Shown: positions 44,569 through 53,423 of the stretch, one piece after another
Layout of the letters: each line of letters starts with the position of its first letter
Position numbering within the stretch: position 1 is the stretch's first letter
NCBI RefSeq assembly: GCF_007741475.1
Contig: NZ_CP036261.1
Span: 5,953,798 to 6,017,797, forward strand
DNA from: Rosistilla ulvae
GTDB lineage: Bacteria > Planctomycetota > Planctomycetia > Pirellulales > Pirellulaceae
Direction: 5' to 3'
DNA length: 64,000 nucleotides
Notes under the pieces: generated by a model
The model's database searches: none
What the model saw: only the letters and a program-made list of their open reading frames with translations
What the model was told of the DNA's origin: nothing
Program-made: the position numbers and the translations under genes

Positions 44569-46032
44569 TTGTTTCAACCAGCAACGCTGTCGATCGCCGC
44601 ATCGATTCTACACCTCACGGTGGCAATCGCGATCTCCTTTCGTGTGATCATGCGGAAGCCGCCGGTCGGAGTCGCTCTGGCGTGGTTATTTTTGGTCGCC
44701 GCGGTGCCGCTGGCAGGTGTCGGTTTTTATCTGTTAGTCGGCGAACGTCGTGTCGGCCAACGCCGGGCCCGAAAGATTGCCCGCTTGCGGATCGATTACG
44801 AACGCTTGGCGGAACTGGCGATCACCGAAGGCTTAACCGATGTCGATTGGACAACGCATCGCCGCGAGTCCGCCGCCATGAATCGGCTGGGGCTGAGCCA
44901 AGTCGGAGTGCCGACGGTCTCGGGCAGCCGAGTCGAGCTGCTCAAGGATGCCGATTCGATTCTTCGAGGGATTGCCGCCGACATCGATCAAGCTCGCAAC
45001 AGCGTCCTGATGGAGTTCTACATCTGGAACCAAGGTGGCGCGGCGGAACTGGTTTTTGAGGCTCTGAAGCGTGCCGCCCAGCGCGGCGTCTCTTGCCGGC
45101 TGCTTGTCGACAGCGTCGGCGGACGGCCGTGGTGGAAGGGGCCTCAACCGGCGGAGCTGCGCGAAGCGGGAGTCCTCTGTCGGCCGGCGCTGAAGGCAGG
45201 ACTGTGGCGAACGATCTTTGCTCGCAACGACCTTCGCCTGCATCGCAAGATCGTGGTCGTCGATGGCGAGGTGGCTTGGACGGGCAGTATGAACTTGGTC
45301 GATCCCAAGTTCTTCAAACAGGATGCCGACGTTGGCCAATGGGTCGACGCGATGCTGCGACTGCAAGGTGCCGCGGTCTCGCCGTTGGCGATGACGATGA
45401 TCGGCGACTGGATGCTGGAGACCGATGAATCGGTCGATGAAATCATCCGCTGTGCCGAACTGCGGATGGTTGAACGCGAAGGAACTGGCGATATCCAAGT
45501 GATTCCTTCGGGACCGTCGGAGACCGATGACGGACTGCTGCAGATGCTGCTGGCGTTGATCAATTCAGCTCACGATGAACTGGTCTTAACGACCCCTTAT
45601 TTTGTTCCCGACGATTCGATGGTCCGGGCGATTCGCGGCGCCGCCGGACGAGGCGTGAAGGTGCATCTGGTAGTGCCGAACCGCGTCGATTCGATGCTGA
45701 CGCACTTCGCCAGCCGGTCCTACTACGATGAACTGTTAGAGGTGGGCGTGCAGATCTATCTGTACGACCAGGGCCTGTTGCACACCAAGTCGGTGACGGC
45801 CGATGGTGACATGGCGATGTTCGGAACGGTGAACCTGGACATGCGCAGCTTGTGGCTGAACTATGAAGTCTCGTTGTTCCTGTACGGCCAGGATTTGACC
45901 GGTCCGGTTCGCGACCTTCAAGGAACCTATATCGAAGCCAGCAAGCGATTGGATCCGGCGGAATGGACCAATCGGTCGCTGCGTGAACGCTTTTTAGAGA
46001 ACGTCCTGCGACTGATTGGTCCGGTGCTTTAG
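44569..46032 (+). CDS. cls: Cardiolipin synthase (phospholipase D family)
   Basis: 487 residues from a TTG with GGAG 6 nt upstream. The N-terminus has two transmembrane segments (about 8-26 and 34-56, VALAWLFLVAAVPLAGVGFY). Two phospholipase D active sites follow: LHRKIVVVDGEVAWTGSMN near 225 and LHTKSVTADGDMAMFGTVNL near 404. Between them is TTPYFVPDDSMVRAIRGAA. It makes cardiolipin by transfer of a phosphatidyl group in the cytoplasmic membrane. It starts 33 bp after the EamA-like gene and may be co-transcribed with it. Confidence 0.93.
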   Translation: MFQPATLSIAASILHLTVAIAISFRVIMRKPPVGVALAWLFLVAAVPLAGVGFYLLVGERRVGQRRARKIARLRIDYERLAELAITEGLTDVDWTTHRRESAAMNRLGLSQVGVPTVSGSRVELLKDADSILRGIAADIDQARNSVLMEFYIWNQGGAAELVFEALKRAAQRGVSCRLLVDSVGGRPWWKGPQPAELREAGVLCRPALKAGLWRTIFARNDLRLHRKIVVVDGEVAWTGSMNLVDPKFFKQDADVGQWVDAMLRLQGAAVSPLAMTMIGDWMLETDESVDEIIRCAELRMVEREGTGDIQVIPSGPSETDDGLLQMLLALINSAHDELVLTTPYFVPDDSMVRAIRGAAGRGVKVHLVVPNRVDSMLTHFASRSYYDELLEVGVQIYLYDQGLLHTKSVTADGDMAMFGTVNLDMRSLWLNYEVSLFLYGQDLTGPVRDLQGTYIEASKRLDPAEWTNRSLRERFLENVLRLIGPVL

Positions 46033-46055
46033 CGTCGACGCGACAATCGCGATGG

Positions 46056-46406
46056 CTATGCGCTGACCTGCCGGATCAATCGATCGATATCGGAGAGCAT
46101 CTTCGACTCACAACGCAGCACGCCCGAATCGGTGCCTTCACCCACCAGAGCCGGTTGGTCGCCGGTGACGACAAACTTGCTTGTCAGTCGACCGGTCGAA
46201 TCGGCGATGTGCTGATAGACATCGCGATTGTCCCCAGTTTCGACTGCTTGGTCGACGACGATCACATCATAGCGATTGCCAAGCAACCGCTGTTCGGCGG
46301 TTTGCCAGTTGTGAGCAGTCTCACAAGCTAAGCCACGCGAGTTGACCTGTTGACGCGTCCGATCTGTCAATTCAATGTTCTGATTGACTACCAACCATCC
46401 ACTCAT
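46056..46406 (-). CDS. Stand-alone receiver-like protein with altered acidic pocket
   Basis: 116 residues with GAGGTAGGATAG before the ATG. A CheY-like fold is suggested by GWLVVNQNIELTDRTRQQ, AEQRLLGNRYDVIVVDQAVE, SKFVVTGDQPALV and VLRCESKMLSDIDRLIRQVS. The Asp in VVVDQ, the Thr in VVTG and the Lys in ESK fit the phosphorylation site, switch Thr and Lys. The acidic pair that normally holds Mg at the end of strand 1 is replaced by N-Q (VVNQN), so phosphorylation may be weak or absent. It has no output domain. It is divergent from the GGDEF gene at 46912. Confidence 0.55.
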   Translation of the reverse strand: MSGWLVVNQNIELTDRTRQQVNSRGLACETAHNWQTAEQRLLGNRYDVIVVDQAVETGDNRDVYQHIADSTGRLTSKFVVTGDQPALVGEGTDSGVLRCESKMLSDIDRLIRQVSA

Positions 46407-46911
46407 CTATCCTACCTCGACGTTGAAAGTAATCGTGCATTTGTTGCACAGCCAACCCAATAGCCGATGGCTCACCTTCCCTGCAACGCCGAATCAGGTT
46501 CCCTCAACGGACCCGAAAGGCGGGCAAAGCTTCATTGAACCAACAATAAGCGTGACCCCGTCGTGCAACTTATCTGTAATTCGTCGACATCAACCACGCG
46601 GTTTCTGAAGCCGTACCTGAAACATAGCTAACCAATAGAAACAGAAACGTTTGCTTGCAGTGATTTTTGCAAAGCAATACGAGGTACAGCAGGCAGCATT
46701 GGCAAAATCGCCGCGACCCCTAAAACGCGTTGCCGGCCCCCCCAAGGATTTCTCAGCCGCCGATTGCAGCAAGCATCCTGTGGGGCAGCGGTGTTCTATA
46801 GTTTTGTTGCGAGCACCGCACGAGCCCCTTCGCGGGTCTCAATCGCCCGCCTGCCAACGGTTTGCTGCGGCAGAGTCCCTCGCGGTGCAACGCTAGAAAC
46901 TGGCTCGACTA
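46407..46911. other. Divergent intergenic region
   Basis: No supported gene between the receiver-like and GGDEF genes. Short frames here have no ribosome binding sites or recognisable domains. Confidence 0.4.
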
Positions 46912-47865
46912 TTGAATACATCTCGATTGCAGATCCTGCTCGTCGAACATCGCGATGCCGATGCGCTGCTGCTGCATCGCATGTTGCGGCACGCTCCCCA
47001 ACACTGCTTCGAGATTCGGGTTTGCGAATCGGCCGCCGAAGCGATCCTGCTGCTGGCGCGACAGCGATTCGATGGATTGATCATCAACCTGGATCGCCAG
47101 GACCAAGATCCTTTTGAAGTGCTGCTGCAGGTTCGCAATCTCGATTCGCAACTCGCAATCCTCGGACTCACCGACCGCACCGACGAAGCATTTGGATTGC
47201 GGGTTGTCGAATGTGGCGCGCAAGATGTCCTCGCCAAAGATTTGATCAACGGACAACTGCTGTATCGAGCGATGCGGTATGCGATCGCACGCCAGAGTCA
47301 GATCAGCTTTCTTAAGACCGCCGCCCACACCGACGCGCTGACCGGCCTGGGAAATCGCCGCGCTCTGGATCAAGCGCTCAACCAAGCGGTCGGCAAGTTT
47401 GCTCGCGATCAACAGCCCTTTGGGTTCTTGATCCTCGATGTCGACAATTTCAAACAGTTCAACGACCAGCACGGGCACCGCGCGGGGGACTATGTGCTGA
47501 GCGAATTAGGACATCTGCTCCGCGATTCCTTGGCCGACGACAACATCGGCTCGCGCTACGGTGGCGAGGAATTTGGAGTCTTGTTGCCAGCGACGTCGCA
47601 CCAGCAGGCGGTCGCAAAAATGCAGGACCTGCTGGAATCCATTGCCACGCTCCAAATTGAGTTCGAAGGAACGCGGTACCGCGTCACTTCCAGCGCTGGT
47701 TTGACGATCTCGCACCCAAATGATACCGTTGGCAACATAATCGAGCGCGCCGATATCGCGTTGTATCAGGCGAAGTCCAATGGCCGCAACCGCGGCGAGC
47801 TGAATCTAAAAGCGGCCACGGCGATCCCGTTGCCCAACGAGGCAGTCGTTGGCAGCAATGTTTAA
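46912..47865 (+). CDS. Diguanylate cyclase with degenerate receiver domain
   Basis: 317 residues from a TTG; no strong ribosome binding site was seen, so the start could be later. Residues about 5-120 form a receiver-like domain (LQILLVEHRDADALLLHRML, FDGLIINLDRQDQDPFEVLL, LGLTDRT and VLAKDL). Aligned with D-x-x-x-x-D-x-x-x-P, the phosphoacceptor position reads Asn (DGLIIN). Residues about 140-300 form a GGDEF domain with LTGLGNRRALDQAL, FLILDVDNFKQFNDQHGH and an intact SRYGGEEFGVLLP. The inhibitory RxxD site reads LADD, so product inhibition is probably lost. It should make cyclic di-GMP, with control other than phosphorylation of the receiver. Confidence 0.85.
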   Translation: MNTSRLQILLVEHRDADALLLHRMLRHAPQHCFEIRVCESAAEAILLLARQRFDGLIINLDRQDQDPFEVLLQVRNLDSQLAILGLTDRTDEAFGLRVVECGAQDVLAKDLINGQLLYRAMRYAIARQSQISFLKTAAHTDALTGLGNRRALDQALNQAVGKFARDQQPFGFLILDVDNFKQFNDQHGHRAGDYVLSELGHLLRDSLADDNIGSRYGGEEFGVLLPATSHQQAVAKMQDLLESIATLQIEFEGTRYRVTSSAGLTISHPNDTVGNIIERADIALYQAKSNGRNRGELNLKAATAIPLPNEAVVGSNV

Positions 47866-47919
47866 GCGGCTCGCGAGCAGCTGCCCAATCGCAACGCCTT
47901 ACGCCAAGTTTGTCTTCGC

Positions 47920-48702
47920 ATGCAAAAAAGTCTCTACGATTACCCGCAGTATTACGACCTCGCCTTCCGCGATGAAACCGATGACGAAGCCGACTTCATC
48001 GAGGCGGCGTGGGCTAAGTTTGGCGACGGTCCGCTGAAACATCTGCTGGAACCTGGTTGCGGCAGCGGACGCTTAGTCGTCGAACTCGCACGCCGTGGGT
48101 ACGACGTGACCGGATTTGATCTCAGCGAACCCGCCCTCCGCTACACCCGCTCGCGACTCCGCCGTATCGATCGCACCGCCGAGGTGCTCAACGCCGACAT
48201 GATCGACTTCTCGCTGCCGCGGAAATTCGACATGGCCTACTGCACGATGAACACCTTCCGGCATCTGTTGACCGAAAACGATGCCCAATCCCACTTGCAA
48301 ATGGTCGCCGATCATCTGCGTCCCGGTGGTCTGTATCTGTTGGGATTCCATTTGCTGCCCCCCGACGCCGACGAAGAGTGTATCGAACGCTGGCGTGGCA
48401 GCAGCGGCAAGACGTCGGTCTGCTTCACCTTGCGCGTGCTCGATTTCTGCCGCCGCACCCGGCTCGAATCGCTCCGCATCTCGATGCTAGCCAAGACGCC
48501 GCGTGGCGAGATCCGCGGCCGCTCCGAATTCCAATTGCGACTCTACAAAGCCGCTCAATTCAAGACGCTGATCGCCAAAGTCCCCGATCTGGAGCTGTTG
48601 GAAGTTTTTGATTTCGATTACGACATCGATGAACCACAGCGTTTGGACAACGAATTAGCCGACGCCGTCTTCGTCTTCCGCCGCCGCGATTCAAACGCTT
48701 AA
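47920..48702 (+). CDS. Class I SAM-dependent methyltransferase
   Basis: A protein of 260 residues. Motif I is LEPGCGSGRLVVELARRGYD near 43-62, followed by VTGFDLSEPALRYTRSRL (acidic residue that binds ribose). AEVLNADMIDFSLPRKFDMA carries motif II, and LRPGGLYLLGFHLLPPDADE is the post-motif strand. It transfers a methyl group from SAM; the acceptor cannot be deduced. The start MQKSLYDYPQYYDLAFRDET is a common opening for this class. It lies 54 bp after the GGDEF gene with no clear ribosome binding site. Confidence 0.88.
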   Translation: MQKSLYDYPQYYDLAFRDETDDEADFIEAAWAKFGDGPLKHLLEPGCGSGRLVVELARRGYDVTGFDLSEPALRYTRSRLRRIDRTAEVLNADMIDFSLPRKFDMAYCTMNTFRHLLTENDAQSHLQMVADHLRPGGLYLLGFHLLPPDADEECIERWRGSSGKTSVCFTLRVLDFCRRTRLESLRISMLAKTPRGEIRGRSEFQLRLYKAAQFKTLIAKVPDLELLEVFDFDYDIDEPQRLDNELADAVFVFRRRDSNA

Positions 48703-48795
48703 GATCGGAACGCCCCCAGCTCGCGAACCCTTTCGATGAACCATCGGTTTCGTTCGCGCAGCGACTGGGGCTCTTCAACGCATCAAGGATCAATC

Positions 48796-49104
48796 ATGTT
48801 TGCCAAATGGTTCCGACGCAGCCGCCGTCCGGTGGTCGATCGCACCCCCTGTCCACATTGTGGTGCGATGATTCTGGAAACGGCGACGTTTTGCCGGCAC
48901 TGCGGCGCATCGGATGCTTCGGGTTGGCAGGACGAGACCGAAGGCTACGCCGACGACATGGCGGACGATGATTTCGACTACGACGAGTTTTTGCAGCGCG
49001 AGTTCCCCGACGAAGCCCCGCCCCGCCGCGATTTCAAATCGTTTGTGATCATCGTGCTGCTGATCTGTTTTGTCGGCGGATTGCTGCTGTCGCTGGGGAT
49101 GTGA
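48796..49104 (+). CDS. Small zinc-ribbon protein with C-terminal membrane helix
   Basis: 102 residues from an ATG with AAGGA 6 nt upstream. Two CxxC pairs, TPCPHCGAMILETATFCRHC, form a zinc ribbon near 18-37. An acidic linker (EGYADDMADDDFDYDEFLQR) follows. The end is a membrane helix, FKSFVIIVLLICFVGGLLLS. It is probably tail-anchored in the cytoplasmic membrane with the ribbon inside. The function is unknown. A 134-bp repeat array starts right after the stop. Confidence 0.75.
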   Translation: MFAKWFRRSRRPVVDRTPCPHCGAMILETATFCRHCGASDASGWQDETEGYADDMADDDFDYDEFLQREFPDEAPPRRDFKSFVIIVLLICFVGGLLLSLGM

Positions 49105-49814
49105 GGATGCGCTCCGTCGGCTGAAGCCTCGACTCCAGCGCGGCCAGTCGTTTTCGTTTAACCGCGTGGGCAACGCCCCGCGCGTCGGTGCGCAACGTAC
49201 AGAAGATGCGCTCGGTCGGCTGAAAGCCTTCACTCCAGCGCGCGGCCCGATGGGCACGCGGTTAAACGAGAGGGCATCCGACTCAACTCGTTTAACCGCG
49301 TGGGCAACGCCCCGCGCGTCGGTTAGCGACGTACAGAAGATGCGCTCGGTCGGCTGAAAGCCTTCACTCCAGCGCGCGGCCCGTTGGGCACGCGGTTAAA
49401 CGCGAGGACGGCCAAATCAATTCGTTTAACCGCGTGGGCAACGCCCCGCGCGTCGGTGCGCAACGTACAGAAGGTGCGCTCGGTCGGCTGAAATCCTCTA
49501 CTCCAGCGCACGGCCCGTTGGGCACGCGGTTAAACGATGGGGCGGCCAACTCAATTCGTTTAACCGCGTGGGCAACGCCCCGCGCGTCGATGCGTAACGT
49601 CGAGAGATGCGCTCGGTCGGCTGAAGCCTTCACTCCAGCGCGCGGCCCGATGGGCACGCTGTAAAACGATGGGGCGGCCAACTCAATTCGTTTAACCGCG
49701 TGGGCAACGCCCCGCGCGTCGGTGCGTAACGTCGAGAGGTGCGCTCGGTCGGCTGAAAGCCTCGACTCCAGCGCGGCCCGTTGGGCACGCGGTTAAACGA
49801 TGGGGCGTGGCCCG
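49105..49814. other. Intergenic region filled by the 134-bp repeat array
   Basis: Everything between the zinc-ribbon gene and the peptidase gene is repeat sequence, starting with a partial unit at 49106. Long open frames here (for example minus 49364-49681) are made by the repeats and are not genes. Confidence 0.75.
49106..49798. repeat. Array of five 134-bp REP-like palindromic repeats
   Basis: A partial copy (49106-49155) is followed by full units whose GTTTAACCGCGTGGGCAACG starts at 49156, 49290, 49424, 49558 and 49690 (periods 134, 134, 134, 132). Each unit ends with GGGCACGCGGTTAAAC or a close variant, the inverse of its start, so each is a long palindrome. The core contains GCTCGGTCGGCTGAAAGCCT. 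The ends match the array at 40966-41478; the core matches the tail of the RAYT remnant at 32717-32750. Confidence 0.9.
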
Positions 49815-50339
49815 TTAATCGAACTGTTGTTTAGCTTGCTCGAACAGATGCCGGACCGCTCGGCCGCTGATCGTTGTCTTTTCGATCAACTCCTTTGCGA
49901 TCCGCTCGATCGCCACCGCATGCGCTTCATCGCTTAACAGATGTTCCGTCTTGTCCAACAGTCGCCGCTGCAAGCGTTCCAGTTGACGCTGGGTCTTCGC
50001 GCGGCCTTCTAGAACACGTTCGACCGTTCGCAGATCCTGGGCGGCACCGCGTGGGCAATACCGACCAGTGAATCGCGCCTCGGCGACCATTCCAGCCAGC
50101 AGGATCAGCGCCTCGTCTTCGACCACATCTTGCGACGACCGGCCGCGTCCCTTCCGCAACTCGCAGACGCCCAACCGATAGCCGCCAGTTTGCAGCGGCC
50201 CCGGAGCGATCGTTACCTTTTGAATCGGTCGGCCCAACGAGATCGCCATCACCGCATGCCCCGCTTCGTGATAGGCGGTCGCTGTCAATTCGATCGCCGC
50301 TTGGCGAGCGGCCGGGTCGGCAGGCGGTTCGTTCATCAT
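49815..50339 (-). CDS. M41 (FtsH-like) peptidase domain without AAA module
   Basis: 174 residues. TAYHEAGHAVMAISLGRPIQ carries the zinc motif HEAGH at 24-28, as in FtsH. VEDEALILLAGMVAEARFTG matches the next FtsH helix, and CPRGAAQDLRTVERVLEG supplies the likely third ligand, Asp near 101. The C-terminal helices (LLDKTEHLLSDEAHAVAIER, then IAKELIEKTTISGRAVR) also match FtsH. The AAA+ ATPase part and membrane helices are absent, so it cannot unfold substrates by itself. It starts 17 bp after the stop of the propeller-diheme gene and so is probably in the same transcript. Confidence 0.85.
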   Translation of the reverse strand: MMNEPPADPAARQAAIELTATAYHEAGHAVMAISLGRPIQKVTIAPGPLQTGGYRLGVCELRKGRGRSSQDVVEDEALILLAGMVAEARFTGRYCPRGAAQDLRTVERVLEGRAKTQRQLERLQRRLLDKTEHLLSDEAHAVAIERIAKELIEKTTISGRAVRHLFEQAKQQFD

Positions 50340-50356
50340 CGTTTCCCAGACAGGCT

Positions 50357-52180
50357 CTACAGCGAACGCAGATAGGCGATCAAATCGTCGACTTCATCGT
50401 CGCTCAACTTCGGCAGCCCCGAAACCTTCTCGGGACTGTGCAAGTCGGTCAGCACACGCTCCAGCGATTTCGCTCGGCCGCTGTGCATCCAACGCACCTT
50501 GCGATAGGTGCCACGCAGCGTCGGCGTGTTGTAGCCGTCGTAATGATCCGACTTCGAACCGGTTCCCACATCGTGGATCTCGCCGTCGGTAAACTGCGGC
50601 CCGCTGTGGCAATCGGCACACGCGGCGCGGCTGCTGTGAAACAGCTCCTTGCCCCGCTGCGCCGCGGCCGAAAGCGTACCATCGGGTCCGATAAACGGAT
50701 TCGGCGGGCTCGGCATCGTGCTCAGAAACTCGATCAACGCATCGGTTTGCGTCTGCGTCGGCTGCTTCCCCTGCATCGTCACCGTAAACGACTTCTTCAT
50801 CGCATCGTCCAGATCCTCCTGCCAACCGTGCCACGTCCAAGGGCCGGTCTGCGTCAGTTCATACAACGGCAGGACCGTCTTCAACGTCATCTCGGTGCCA
50901 TCGTTCCAGGTATCCATCGGTCGCGAATTGATCCCGCCGTTTTGATGGCACGAGTGACAGCTGTACCATTGATCGAGGCTGTGCTGTGCGTCGTAGAAGA
51001 TCGCCATCCCCTGCCGCGCGGGCGATGGAGTCGCAGGTCCACCGAGATCGATCTCGCGGACAACTTGTTTCGTTTTCAAGTCGACCGACTGCAGCGAATT
51101 CTTCAGATAGTTGGCGACATAAACCGTTTGGTTGTCCGCGGCGATCTCCAGTCCCATCGGCCGGCCGCCAACATCGATCCGACTGAAGCGGTCGCGATCG
51201 CGCTGCAACCGGCGATCGATCAGATCGCCGGGGCCACCGGTCGAAACAAACGGCAGATCGGGCAAACGATAGACGAGCAGTTCGTGAGTCCCCGAAGAGG
51301 ACGCAACCAAACGCTGGCCGTCGCCGCTGATCGCCAAGCCGTGTGGATCGGCCACCGCCATCTCAGGTACATCCAACGAGATCGCCTCGCGATACGAAGC
51401 TCCATCCAGTCGCACGCGGCCGATTCGGCTGGCCAAAATCCAGCCCCGTTGAATGTTGTCGCGAGTGATTGGATTGGTGCGATAGATCATCCATGTGAAG
51501 TAGGCGTATTGTCCGTCGGCCGATGGCGTCACGTGTCCAATGTTCACACCGTTAGCCAATGGCTCCTCGTATAACGGTTCCGCCGTTGCTGTGTCGATGA
51601 CTTCGATCTCGGCATCGCCGCTGGAACCAACAGCCAATCGCGTCCCATCGGGCGAGAGGGTCAGATACCGCGGCCAATTCCCAACGTCGATTCGGCGAAC
51701 CACCGCCAGACTGCGAAGATCGACTTGAGCGACCTGAGCCGCAGCGGTCAGCCCCACGTACACGGTTCGGTTGTCCGGAGCGATCGCAAAACCTTGCGGA
51801 TGCCCGCCGAGGTGGACGGTTCCGATGGCGGCAAGTTTGCCTTCGCGAATCGCTAGCAGACTCAGTTCGCCCGACCACTGATTGGTCGCCAAAATCGTCG
51901 CCCCATCGGGCGTGAAGTCGATGTGCGCCGGATGGCTTCCAATCCGAAGCTCGTCGACCACACGTCCTGCTGCGGCGTCGATCAACGACACGCTGCCGGA
52001 GGTTTCGTTGGCGGTGACCAGCCACTTTCCATCGGGCGAGAGGGCCAAGTCGACGGGCGAACGATCGATCGATGGATCGATCACGTCCGCTCGAGCCGCA
52101 ACCGCAACCGCAGCTCCACAACCGACAGCCAAACTCAGGTAAACCAACGTCAGCAACAAGGCTCGCGATCGAGATTGCAT
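50357..52180 (-). CDS. YVTN-type beta-propeller with diheme cytochrome peroxidase-like domain
   Basis: 607 residues from ATG 52180; the frame is open for 32 codons before it. The signal peptide is about residues 1-31 (LLLTLVYLSLAVGCGAAVAV). Residues about 40-370 are propeller repeats: PVDLALSPDGKWLVTANETS, PAHIDFTPDGATILATN, PQGFAIAPDNRTVYVG and GLEIAADNQTVYVANYLKNS. The last third carries two heme motifs, YSCHSCHQNGG near 407 and AACADCHSGPQFTDGEIHDV near 520, as in MauG/cytochrome c peroxidase-like proteins. Such fusions are extracytoplasmic; electron transfer or peroxide reduction is the likely role. It is followed by the M41-like peptidase gene. Confidence 0.85.
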   Translation of the reverse strand: MQSRSRALLLTLVYLSLAVGCGAAVAVAARADVIDPSIDRSPVDLALSPDGKWLVTANETSGSVSLIDAAAGRVVDELRIGSHPAHIDFTPDGATILATNQWSGELSLLAIREGKLAAIGTVHLGGHPQGFAIAPDNRTVYVGLTAAAQVAQVDLRSLAVVRRIDVGNWPRYLTLSPDGTRLAVGSSGDAEIEVIDTATAEPLYEEPLANGVNIGHVTPSADGQYAYFTWMIYRTNPITRDNIQRGWILASRIGRVRLDGASYREAISLDVPEMAVADPHGLAISGDGQRLVASSSGTHELLVYRLPDLPFVSTGGPGDLIDRRLQRDRDRFSRIDVGGRPMGLEIAADNQTVYVANYLKNSLQSVDLKTKQVVREIDLGGPATPSPARQGMAIFYDAQHSLDQWYSCHSCHQNGGINSRPMDTWNDGTEMTLKTVLPLYELTQTGPWTWHGWQEDLDDAMKKSFTVTMQGKQPTQTQTDALIEFLSTMPSPPNPFIGPDGTLSAAAQRGKELFHSSRAACADCHSGPQFTDGEIHDVGTGSKSDHYDGYNTPTLRGTYRKVRWMHSGRAKSLERVLTDLHSPEKVSGLPKLSDDEVDDLIAYLRSL

Positions 52181-52371
52181 AAAGCGGTTCCGGTGGGATT
52201 TCGGGAAGGAAGGAGTAAAGGATCGGGGCACGGCTCCAATCCGTTTCGCGTTTCCATTGCGGAGATCAACCGGCACACGCTAGCGTCCGATTCGCCCCAA
52301 TGGAAACCACCTCGACGCAGTGCATTGTATCAACCAAGGTTCCCACTGTCCGCGCCGATCCTCGCAACGAA

Positions 52372-53235
52372 TCAACTGGGCAGTAGCAAACCGCTGCGGG
52401 GCTCGGCGGTTTGCTTGCGCCGCGCCTTGATCCGCACATAGGGTGCGATATAGGTGGCTCGGTGAGCGAACGCCCCCGGTTCCGCATCGGCCTTGGTGTG
52501 CATCGGTTCGACAAGATCTTCGATCACCATCCCCGCGCGGCAGATTCCGCCAACGATCTGTTCCCAGCGATGCAGGTATTCGATCGCGCGATCCTCCCGC
52601 AACCGCTTGGCGGCATGCGTCTTCTCCGTCGCCGCAGGGATCGCTTGCTGCCGGTAATAGGTGTGCTGAACCGCATAATGTCCGCTAGCCGATGGGGACA
52701 GCGTCGACTGCAAACTTGTCGGTTGTTTGTGTTGGCTGATGTAGAGCGCGCCGGGCAGCAGCAACCGCGCGATCTCTTGAAAAACAGGAGCCACGTCGGG
52801 GACGTAACATGTGCTGACGGGATGGATGATCAGATCGAAACTGGCCGAATCCAACATCGGCAGATGCTGCATGTTCGCCTGGATCGTGCGGATCGGCAAC
52901 TGATGTTCCTGAGCCGCGCGGCGATCGAGTTCCAGCATCTCGCCGCTGATATCGACAACCGTCACGTCGGCTCCCGCTTTGGCGTACAACGCACTCTGCC
53001 GACCGCCGCCAGCCGCCAAGCACAACACTCGCCAACCGGCGATGCTTTTGCCCAGCCAGCCGATTCGATCGACAGTCCCCAGCGGATCGCTCAATTCCGC
53101 TTTGGTCGCCGGGCGACACAACGGCTCGCCCGCCAACGCCATCTGATCGTACGCGCGGCGGTTGTGATCGATCGCGGCATCGTGATCGTTTTGCGTCAGC
53201 CGGGACTGCGGGTCGGAATTGCTCAATTCAATCAA
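52372..53235 (-). CDS. Class I SAM-dependent methyltransferase
   Basis: 287 residues from a TTG start with no strong ribosome binding site, so a later start (for example near AAIDHNRRAYDQMALAG) is possible. WRVLCLAAGGGRQSALYAKA is motif I, ADVTVVDISGEMLELDRRAA motif II, FDLIIHPVSTCYVPDVAPVF motif IV and LLLPGALYISQHKQ the post-motif. The pattern is that of small-molecule or quinone-type methyltransferases. The substrate is unknown. It is divergent from the sulfatase gene at 53424. Confidence 0.85.
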   Translation of the reverse strand: MIELSNSDPQSRLTQNDHDAAIDHNRRAYDQMALAGEPLCRPATKAELSDPLGTVDRIGWLGKSIAGWRVLCLAAGGGRQSALYAKAGADVTVVDISGEMLELDRRAAQEHQLPIRTIQANMQHLPMLDSASFDLIIHPVSTCYVPDVAPVFQEIARLLLPGALYISQHKQPTSLQSTLSPSASGHYAVQHTYYRQQAIPAATEKTHAAKRLREDRAIEYLHRWEQIVGGICRAGMVIEDLVEPMHTKADAEPGAFAHRATYIAPYVRIKARRKQTAEPRSGLLLPS

Positions 53236-53423
53236 CTTTTCTGGTGCGTGATGCGACGCTGCGGTCAGTTTTGCCCTGATTCGCTGACAAACTGCTCGAT
53301 TCGAGCGATCACATCTCGGTATGATAGGGAGGCCCCGTTCTTGCGGAACCGATCATTGTCGGATCGATTCCCAAAAACGCAACTTCAAATCCGTTTGCCC
53401 TCAAATTCCAACGGAATCCCAAC

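Noticed and set aside
46764-47117. 117-residue plus-strand frame before the GGDEF gene
   Set aside because: Overlaps the GGDEF gene in another frame and is rich in Arg and Ala without recognisable content.
49364-49681. Long minus-strand frame with repeated protein-like units
   Set aside because: It lies wholly inside the 134-bp repeat array; the apparent protein repeats are produced by the DNA repeat period (134 is not a multiple of 3, so units also change frame).
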